DNA of 12,056 nucleotides from AWTP1-13 sp035258605 (GTDB lineage: Bacteria; Pseudomonadota; Alphaproteobacteria; Rhizobiales; Hyphomicrobiaceae). The notes below the pieces were generated by a model, which was not told the origin of the DNA, made no database searches, and saw only the letters and a program-made list of their open reading frames with translations. The stretch is from the NCBI GenBank assembly GCA_035258605.1, contig DATFXD010000248.1, positions 1 through 12,056 of the forward strand, given 5' to 3'. Shown here one piece after another: positions 7,035 through 12,056 of the stretch (position 1 is its first letter; each line of letters opens with the position of its first letter). The translations under genes and the position numbers were made by a program.

Positions 7035-8173
7035 AGCTCGACGGCTATCGCGTTATCGATCTGTCATCGTTTCTGCCAGGCCCGTTCCTGACCATGACGC
7101 TTGCCGATCACGGCGCCGAGGTGATCAAGGTCGAACCGCCCGGCGCCGGCGATCCCGGGCGGCAGATTGGCCTTGCCGATGGCCCCTCGACGGTATTCTT
7201 CCGCAATCTGAACCGCGGCAAGAAGAGCGTCGTGCTTGACCTCAAGCAGGCGGCCGACCAGGAACTGCTGCTGCGGCTGTGCGACACGGCCGACGTTTTC
7301 CTGGAGACCTTCAGGCCGGGCGTAGCTGAGCGGCTGGGGATCGGCGCCGACGTGCTGTTGGCGCGCAACCCGCGCCTCGTCTACTGCTCGATCAGTGCCT
7401 TTGGTCGAGCGGGCGCCTACGGCGCGCGGCCGGCGCATGACCTTGCGCTCCAGGCGATCAGCGGCGCCCAGAGCATCACCCTCGGCAACGACGGGCAACC
7501 GGCGATGACCGCCATCCCGATCGCCGATCAGCTGAGCGCGCTACACGGGCTGTCCGCCATCCTAATGGCGCTGGTGCGGCGCCAGAGCACGGGGCGCGGC
7601 GACGTCATCGATATCGCCATGCACGATGCCACCTTGGCGGCGTGCGCCAATATCCTCGGGCCGACCTTGGCCGAGCATCGCCAGCCCGAGCCCAAGCACG
7701 AGCGCAATACCGGCGGCGCCGCCTTCTACCAGATCTACCGGACCGGCGATGGCCGCCACCTGGTGTTGGCCGGCCAGGAGATGAAATTCATCGAGACCTT
7801 GCTCGGCGCCCTCGGCCGGCCCGACCTGATCGGGCCGTGCCGCCAGGGTCCGGGCCCGCACCAGCAACCGGTGATCGCCCTCCTCAGCGAGGTGTTCGCG
7901 CGCCAGACGCTGGCCGAGGCGGTGGCCTGGTTGTCGGGGCTCGATGTGTGCTTCGCCCCGGTCAATACGCTGCCCGAGGCGTTGGCGGATGCCAACGTGG
8001 CCGCCCGCGGCATGCTGATCACCGACGCGCTCGGCCGGCGGCACATTGCTCCCGTGATCCGCTACCAGCAAGAGCCGGCCCGCCCCGGCTTGATGGAGCC
8101 GGCACTGGGCGCGCACAGCCAAGAGATCTTGGCGCCGCTGCGCGCCGCGCCGGCGCCCACTCGGTCCGCCTAG
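7031..8173 (+). CDS. CaiB/BaiF (class III) CoA-transferase, second of pair
   Basis: A 380-residue protein, clearly diverged from its upstream neighbour rather than a recent duplicate. It shows YRVIDLSSFLPGPFLTMTLADHG (residues 6-28), AEVIKVEPPGAGDPGR (29-44), RNLNRGKKSVVLDLK (58-72), FLETFRPGVAERLG (90-103), and AIPIADQLSALHGLSAIL (161-178), where Asp166 matches the catalytic Asp. The C-terminal CFAPVNTLPEAL (307-318) is the usual substrate-loop region. Start at ATG 7031 overlaps the previous stop (ATGA). Both members of the pair keep the Asp, so each may be active, as a homodimer or a mixed complex. It is the last gene of the operon; a strong hairpin follows 75 bases later. Likely role: CoA loading of the operon's acid substrate, perhaps with succinyl-CoA or a pathway product as donor (inference). 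Confidence 0.93.
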   Translation: MKLDGYRVIDLSSFLPGPFLTMTLADHGAEVIKVEPPGAGDPGRQIGLADGPSTVFFRNLNRGKKSVVLDLKQAADQELLLRLCDTADVFLETFRPGVAERLGIGADVLLARNPRLVYCSISAFGRAGAYGARPAHDLALQAISGAQSITLGNDGQPAMTAIPIADQLSALHGLSAILMALVRRQSTGRGDVIDIAMHDATLAACANILGPTLAEHRQPEPKHERNTGGAAFYQIYRTGDGRHLVLAGQEMKFIETLLGALGRPDLIGPCRQGPGPHQQPVIALLSEVFARQTLAEAVAWLSGLDVCFAPVNTLPEALADANVAARGMLITDALGRRHIAPVIRYQQEPARPGLMEPALGAHSQEILAPLRAAPAPTRSA

Positions 8174-8248
8174 GTGGCGGCCGCCAGCCGCCGTTGCTTT
8201 TACGCACAAGCCTTAAGCCCGCGCCGGGGCTGCCGCTTGGGCGAGCCC

Positions 8249-8275
8249 GCCGGCGCCTGCGCGCAGGCACCCGGC
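8249..8275. terminator. Strong GC hairpin between CoA-transferase operon and pyrG
   Basis: A 14-base perfect palindrome (GCCTGCGCGCAGGC, 8255-8268) is extended by GCCGG/CCGGC arms (8249-8253 and 8271-8275) across a small internal loop. It sits 75 bases after the CoA-transferase stop and about 120 bases before pyrG. It could end the operon or act in the pyrG leader. There is no T-run, so a factor-independent terminator is uncertain. Confidence 0.45.
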
Positions 8276-8398
8276 AGCGGCCTTCGGTGGCGTCCGCAAC
8301 CATTTTGCGCAAAGTCTCACGTGGTGCGGCGAAAGCTCGTGGATGGAACGCAAAAAACACTCTACGAATCGCGCCCTGTCGCTGTATGTTAAAGGCCC

Positions 8399-10027
8399 AT
8401 GGCGCGGTACATCTTCATTACCGGCGGCGTGGTCTCCTCGCTCGGCAAAGGGCTGGCTTCAGCGGCTCTTGGGGCTCTCCTACAGGCACGCGGCTATTCG
8501 GTTCGGCTGAGAAAGCTCGATCCCTATCTCAATGTCGACCCCGGCACCATGAGCCCTTACCAGCACGGTGAGGTGTTCGTGACCGACGATGGGGCCGAGA
8601 CCGACCTCGACCTTGGCCACTACGAGCGGTTTACCGGCGTTCCCGCAAAGCGGTCCGACAACATCACCACCGGCCGGCTGTACCAGGACATCCTGGCCAA
8701 GGAGCGGCGTGGCGACTACCTCGGCGGCACCGTCCAGGTGATCCCGCATGTGACCGACGCGATCAAAGAGTTCGTGCGCTGTGGCAACGACGACGTCGAT
8801 TTCGTGCTGGTGGAGATCGGCGGCACCGTTGGTGACATCGAAGGACTGCCGTTTTTCGAGGCAATTCGCCAGCTCGGCAACGAATTGCCGCGCGGCCAAT
8901 CGGTGTTCATCCATCTGACTTTGCTGCCGTTCATCCCCAGCGCCGGCGAGCTCAAGACCAAGCCGACACAGCACTCGGTGAAAGAACTGCGATCGATCGG
9001 TATCCAACCCGATATCTTGCTCTGCCGCTGCGATCGCGAGGTGCCGCGCTCGGAGCGCAGGAAGATCGCGTTGTTCTGCAATGTGCGTGAGGAAGCGGTG
9101 ATCCAGGCGCTCGACGTCGCCTCCATCTACGAGGTGCCGCTGGCCTATCATCGAGAAGGGCTCGACCAACAGGTGTTGGCCGCGTTCGGCATTAAGGACG
9201 CCAGGCCGCCGCAGCTGGAGAAATGGCAGGCGATCGCCAGCGCCATTGCCAATCCCGAAGGCGAGGTAACGATCGCCGTGGTCGGCAAGTACACCGGGCT
9301 CAAGGACGCCTACAAGTCGCTCAACGAAGCGCTGTTCCACGGTGGCATCGCCAACCGGGTGAAGGTGAAGCTCGAGTGGATCGAAAGCGAGGTGTTCGAG
9401 CGCGAGGACCCGGCCCCCTATCTTGAAAACGTGCACGGCATCCTGGTGCCGGGCGGCTTCGGCGAACGGGGCTCGGAGGGCAAGATCCTAGCCGCCCGCT
9501 TTGCCCGCGAGCGCGCGGTGCCGTACTTCGGCATCTGCTTTGGCATGCAAATGGCCGTGATCGAGGCGGCGCGCGACCTGGCCGGCGTCAAGCTCGCCGG
9601 CTCGACCGAGTTCGGGCCGACGCCGGAGCCGGTGGTCGGGCTGATGACCGAGTGGATGCGCGGCAATGAACTGGAGACGCGCGTTGCCAATGGCGATCTC
9701 GGCGGCACCATGCGGCTCGGCGCCTATCGGGCGATACTGGCCAACGGCAGTCGGGTGGCGAAGATTTACGGGGCTAACGAAATTTCCGAGCGTCACCGCC
9801 ACCGTTACGAGGTCAACACCCGCTACCGCGAGCGCCTGGAGGCCGCCGGCGTCAAATTCTGCGGCATGTCGCCGGACGGGTTGTTGCCGGAAATCATCGA
9901 GCTGCCGAACCATCCGTGGTTCATCGGCGTGCAGTTCCACCCCGAACTGAAATCGCGCCCGTTCGAGCCGCACCCGCTGTTTGCCTCCTTCATCCAGGCA
10001 GCGGTCGAGCAAAGCCGACTGGTGTAG
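8399..10027 (+). CDS. pyrG: CTP synthase (glutamine-hydrolysing)
   Basis: A 542-residue cytosolic enzyme that makes CTP from UTP, ATP and glutamine, the last step of de novo pyrimidine nucleotide synthesis. The N-terminal synthetase domain (about 1-265) shows FITGGVVSSLGKGLASA (6-22), DPYLNVDPGTMSPYQHGEVFVTDDGAETDLDLGHYERF in parts at 41-78, and EIGGTVGDIEGLPF (139-152). The C-terminal class I glutaminase domain (about 290-540) shows PGGFGERG (351-358), the nucleophile Cys380 in YFGICFGMQ, and His514/Glu516 in VQFHPELKSRPF; length and catalytic positions match the E. coli enzyme to within one or two residues. The start is firm: an in-frame TAA lies at 8390-8392. AAAGG is only 3 bases from the ATG, a weak or atypical ribosome site. 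Usual alphaproteobacterial neighbours such as secG and kdsA are not seen. Confidence 0.98.
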   Translation: MARYIFITGGVVSSLGKGLASAALGALLQARGYSVRLRKLDPYLNVDPGTMSPYQHGEVFVTDDGAETDLDLGHYERFTGVPAKRSDNITTGRLYQDILAKERRGDYLGGTVQVIPHVTDAIKEFVRCGNDDVDFVLVEIGGTVGDIEGLPFFEAIRQLGNELPRGQSVFIHLTLLPFIPSAGELKTKPTQHSVKELRSIGIQPDILLCRCDREVPRSERRKIALFCNVREEAVIQALDVASIYEVPLAYHREGLDQQVLAAFGIKDARPPQLEKWQAIASAIANPEGEVTIAVVGKYTGLKDAYKSLNEALFHGGIANRVKVKLEWIESEVFEREDPAPYLENVHGILVPGGFGERGSEGKILAARFARERAVPYFGICFGMQMAVIEAARDLAGVKLAGSTEFGPTPEPVVGLMTEWMRGNELETRVANGDLGGTMRLGAYRAILANGSRVAKIYGANEISERHRHRYEVNTRYRERLEAAGVKFCGMSPDGLLPEIIELPNHPWFIGVQFHPELKSRPFEPHPLFASFIQAAVEQSRLV

Positions 10028-10071
10028 GCCCGCCCGGGGGCGAGGGGACGGCGTCGGCATGGGCGAAGCTC

Positions 10072-10114
10072 GGCCGGCCCCGGCCCGCAGCCGCGGACCG
10101 CAACCGGGGCGGCC
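10072..10114. terminator. Imperfect hairpin between convergent pyrG and NTF2-like genes
   Basis: GCCCCGG (10077-10083) pairs with CCGGGGC (10104-10110), and flanking GGCC arms (10072-10075 and 10111-10114) can extend the stem past one bulged G, with a 20-base loop. Its place between two convergent stop codons suggests a shared terminator, but it has no T-run and a long loop. Confidence 0.3.
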
Positions 10115-10131
10115 GTCGGTCGGCGGGCGGA

Positions 10132-10494
10132 CTAGAGCCGCGTGACGTGGGCCGAAACGCACTGCCAACGGCCGTCGCGCCAGTGCCAGTCGTCGGTGTA
10201 GCGGCCAGCGCCCTCCGCGCCATCCGGCCGCTGGTAGCTGGTGCGGGCGTGAATGATGGCGAAATCGCCAAACAGGCGGATCACGACGTCGTGCGGACGG
10301 ATATTTTTGACGCTCGAGCCGCGGCCGATCTGGGCAAGAAAGGCGTTGCGGTCGACCAGGCTGCCGTCGGGATTGGTATTGAAGAAATCGGTGGCGAGGT
10401 TGGCCTCGAACCAGGCCACATCGGCTTCGTCGACGGCGCGAACGTAGTTGCGGTTGAGCTCGCTCAAGGTCTGCTGCGGTTGGTCGTCGGCCAT
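10132..10494 (-). CDS. NTF2-like / SnoaL-like (DUF4440-type) small protein
   Basis: A complete 120-residue protein with the alpha+beta cone pattern of the NTF2-like superfamily: an N-terminal helix (LSELNRNYVRAVDEADVAWFEANL, in parts residues 10-33), then DFFNTNPDGSLVDRNAFLAQI (36-56), and the strand-rich DVVIRLFGDFAIIHARTSYQ and the closing YTDDWHWRDGRWQCVSAHVTRL. Members bind or convert small hydrophobic molecules (ketosteroid isomerase, polyketide cyclases), but many have no known activity. No signal peptide or membrane segment. ATG 10494 is supported by GGGAG 6 bases upstream. It stands alone, convergent with pyrG and divergent from the damaged amidohydrolase. The fold call is good; no substrate can be named. 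Confidence 0.85.
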   Translation of the reverse strand: MADDQPQQTLSELNRNYVRAVDEADVAWFEANLATDFFNTNPDGSLVDRNAFLAQIGRGSSVKNIRPHDVVIRLFGDFAIIHARTSYQRPDGAEGAGRYTDDWHWRDGRWQCVSAHVTRL

Positions 10495-10546
10495 AGCTCA
10501 CTCCCTGCCTAAAGGCGATCGGTGTGTCATAGCACGCGGCCCGCGG

Positions 10547-10570
10547 CGCGCCAGCCGGCGGGCTGGCGCG
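10547..10570. repeat. Perfect 10-bp inverted repeat with 4-base loop
   Basis: CGCGCCAGCC (10547-10556) and GGCTGGCGCG (10561-10570) flank GGCG. This is the longest uninterrupted GC stem noticed in the window. It lies 53 bases before the NTF2-like start, in the possible leader of that gene, and 76 bases before the amidohydrolase remnant. No T-run follows. It could be a leader hairpin, an operator dyad or a dispersed palindromic element. Confidence 0.5.
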
Positions 10571-10645
10571 GCAACTTGCGGGCGGCGCGCCCGTTTGCGC
10601 CCCTTGCGATCGGGGCATGCTGGCGGGGGGTTGCTGCGGGGAGCC

Positions 10646-11035
10646 ATGCCATCATCACCATCGATGCCCGGGTGCATGCCTATGAGCGCGACAACCCAGG
10701 CCGGCCGTAGGCGGGGGTTGTGCATGGCCCCCCACAGGGTCACCGGCGGTGACATGGTGGCGGCCAAGGATGTGGTCGGCGTCGATGGCGCGCAGTTGGT
10801 GTCACCCTTCACCATCCATCGCTACGACCCCAGTTACGCGCTGCTGGTTAAAGCGGCGCATCCCGGTCGCTTTGGCCTGATCACGCCGGTCGATCCCGCC
10901 GATCCGGCGGTGGCCGACACCGTCGCCGCGTGGGCCGGTGATCAGCGGTCGTGGGAACGACTAATCGCTAGCGCCAAGGGCGCAAGTCGCACTCGTGACC
11001 TACCTCGAGCTTGCGGTTCGGCGTCTCGCCGGTAA
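10646..11035 (+). pseudogene. Amidohydrolase (amidohydrolase_2-type) gene remnant, frameshifted and truncated
   Basis: Pieces of an amidohydrolase N-terminus are spread over two frames. From 10651 one frame reads ITIDARVHAYERDNPGRP, then TAG at 10708-10710 where relatives carry Trp (TGG), then AGVVHGP. After a run of six C's (10728-10733) the similarity moves to the other frame: VTGGDMVAAKDVVGVDGAQL, SPFTIHRYDPSYALLVKAAH, PGRFGLITPVDPADPAVADT and VAAWA, ending near 10936. Intact members of this group (2-pyrone-4,6-dicarboxylate hydrolase-like TIM barrels) are around 280-300 residues; only about 95 codons remain. A possible start ATG (10646) is one base out of frame with the first segment. I therefore see a 1-base loss, a nonsense codon, a 1-base gain and loss of the 3' two thirds. 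After 10936 the open frame runs on to TAA at 11033-11035 with no family resemblance. Base errors could explain one lesion but hardly all. Confidence 0.75.
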
Positions 11036-11091
11036 TTTAGCCTTCGGACAGATCAGAATTCTTTGATGAAACCCGCGACCAGCAAGAGGGG

Positions 11092-12056
11092 ATGGAGGAA
11101 GATCCCTTGGCGTCGAAAAGTCCAATTCTCATTGTCGGCGGCGGGCTTGGCGGACTTACGGCCGCGTTGGCCCTGGCCCGTCACGAGTGGCCCGTCATTG
11201 TCCTTGAAGGCGCTCCCGCATTTGGTGCCATTGGCTATGGAATCCAATTTGGCCCCAACGTCTTTCACGCGCTCGATCGCATCGGCGTGAGCGAGGCAGT
11301 GCTCGAGAAAGCCGATTGTCCGCCGGCCCTGCTGATGCTCGACGCACTCAACGGCAAGGAAGTAACGCGCGTGCCGACTGGTGCCTCGTTTCGCGCTCGC
11401 TTCAAATATCCCTACATCATCATCCACCGCATCGATATGCACAATGCCTTGCTCGACGCTTGTCGACGCGACCCATTGATCACCCTCATGCCCGACGCCA
11501 TGGTGGTGCAGTTCGACGACCGCGGCGACGTCGTTAGCGTGACAACGGAGGACGGGCGCAGCTTCCAGGGTGCGGCTCTGATCGGCGCTGACGGGATCCG
11601 CTCGCGCATGCGCGCCCAACTGTTTGCCGATGGCGACCCGTTGCCGAATGGGTTCATGGGATTCCGAACCCTCGTGCCGATGGAAAAGGTCACCGCTGAG
11701 ATTGAACGCGACATCGTGGCATTGTGGGGCGGCCCCGGCTTCCACATCGTGCATTATCCCCTACGCCACGGGTCGCTCCTGAACATCGTGGCAGTGTTTC
11801 GACGTGCGGCCCATCCCGAGCGAGGTGATATCGGGGCCTATCGTGCGGAACTCGAGCATGCCTACCGCAACGCCCATCCTACGATGAAGGCGCTGTTGGC
11901 GATGCTTGATCTTGGACGGCGGCAGGCGGTCGGTGATCGCGACCCGATCCGGCATTGGCATAAGGGTCAAGTCGTTCTCCTGGGCGACGCCGCCCATCCC
12001 ACTCTGCAATCACTTGCCCAAGGCGCATGCATGGCCATCGAGGATGGCTTTTGCCT
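11092..12056 (+). CDS. FAD-dependent aromatic monooxygenase, 3-hydroxybenzoate 6-hydroxylase-like (3' end outside window)
   Basis: 321 codons are open to the window edge. It is a group A flavoprotein monooxygenase, which uses NAD(P)H and O2 to hydroxylate a phenolic ring. Visible: the FAD ADP-binding ILIVGGGLGGLTAALALAR (12-30) with Glu39 ending the second strand, the GIQFGPNVFHALDRIGV stretch (50-66), IIIHRIDMHNALLDAC (109-124), the LIGADGIRSRMR DG motif (163-174), and the flavin-ribityl GD motif VVLLGDAAHPTLQSLAQGACMAIEDG (294-319). The pattern is closest to 3-hydroxybenzoate 6-hydroxylases and salicylate hydroxylases, usually about 400 residues, so about 80 are missing; the product could be gentisate (inference). 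Two starts compete: ATG 11092 with a purine-rich run almost touching it, and TTG 11107, which has GGAGG 8 bases upstream and gives an N-terminus (ASKSPILIVGGG) closer to relatives. An in-frame stop at 11038-11040 bounds the start. Confidence 0.9.
   Translation, partial: MEEDPLASKSPILIVGGGLGGLTAALALARHEWPVIVLEGAPAFGAIGYGIQFGPNVFHALDRIGVSEAVLEKADCPPALLMLDALNGKEVTRVPTGASFRARFKYPYIIIHRIDMHNALLDACRRDPLITLMPDAMVVQFDDRGDVVSVTTEDGRSFQGAALIGADGIRSRMRAQLFADGDPLPNGFMGFRTLVPMEKVTAEIERDIVALWGGPGFHIVHYPLRHGSLLNIVAVFRRAAHPERGDIGAYRAELEHAYRNAHPTMKALLAMLDLGRRQAVGDRDPIRHWHKGQVVLLGDAAHPTLQSLAQGACMAIEDGFC
11094..11098 (+). promoter_or_regulatory. Shine-Dalgarno site favouring a TTG start at 11107
   Basis: GGAGG lies 8 bases before TTG 11107 and inside the codons that would follow ATG 11092. 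It makes the TTG a serious alternative start of the monooxygenase. Confidence 0.45.

Noticed and set aside
7642..8571. Plus-strand frame bridging the second CoA-transferase and the pyrG start
   Set aside because: Out of frame with both genes and Arg/Pro/Ala-rich; no start signal or domain.
9488..10618. 376-codon minus-strand frame over the pyrG 3' end and the NTF2-like gene
   Set aside because: Antisense to pyrG and out of frame with the NTF2-like protein; low-complexity translation.

Overview
The window reads as a chromosomal segment of a high-GC Gram-negative bacterium, most likely an alphaproteobacterium of the Rhodospirillales type. The reasons are the strong G/C bias at third codon positions, a DUF1127 protein, abundant CoA-transferase III (CaiB/BaiF), TauD-type and acyl-CoA dehydrogenase genes, and a 542-residue CTP synthase. 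This taxonomic call is inference: no rRNA or tRNA is present. I see no CRISPR array, insertion sequence, integrase or phage gene. Layout: (1) 1-186, the 3' end of a DUF1127 gene on the plus strand. (2) 256-3568, a minus-strand group of three genes read leftward: an LTA-synthase-like membrane phosphotransferase/sulfatase, a RidA-like protein without the archetypal catalytic Arg, and a class II aldolase fold protein with a signal peptide. (3) 3569-3843, a divergent intergenic region. (4) 3844-8173, a tight plus-strand operon: TauD/TfdA dioxygenase, acyl-CoA dehydrogenase, and two CaiB/BaiF CoA-transferases joined by 4-base stop/start overlaps. (5) 8399-10027, pyrG (CTP synthase), the one clear housekeeping gene. 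(6) 10132-10494, a minus-strand NTF2/SnoaL-like protein convergent with pyrG. (7) 10646-11035, the decayed and truncated 5' part of an amidohydrolase gene. (8) 11092-12056, the start of an FAD-dependent aromatic-ring monooxygenase resembling 3-hydroxybenzoate 6-hydroxylase, cut by the window edge. The most coherent unit is the four-gene operon. The CoA-transferases would load a carboxylate (possibly a dicarboxylate or substituted acid) with CoA, the dehydrogenase would introduce an alpha,beta double bond, and the 2-oxoglutarate-dependent dioxygenase would hydroxylate or cleave an unactivated position. The order CoA-transferase pair plus dehydrogenase recalls benzylsuccinate activation (BbsEF/BbsG), but the added oxygenase implies an aerobic pathway whose substrate cannot be read from sequence. 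No transporter, hydratase, thiolase or regulator for it lies in the window. I found no clear evidence of a wholly new type of system. The items most worth a second look are this operon, the exported aldolase next to an atypical Rid protein, and the multiply damaged amidohydrolase remnant beside an intact aromatic hydroxylase. Several strong GC-rich hairpins lie between genes and none has a T-run.
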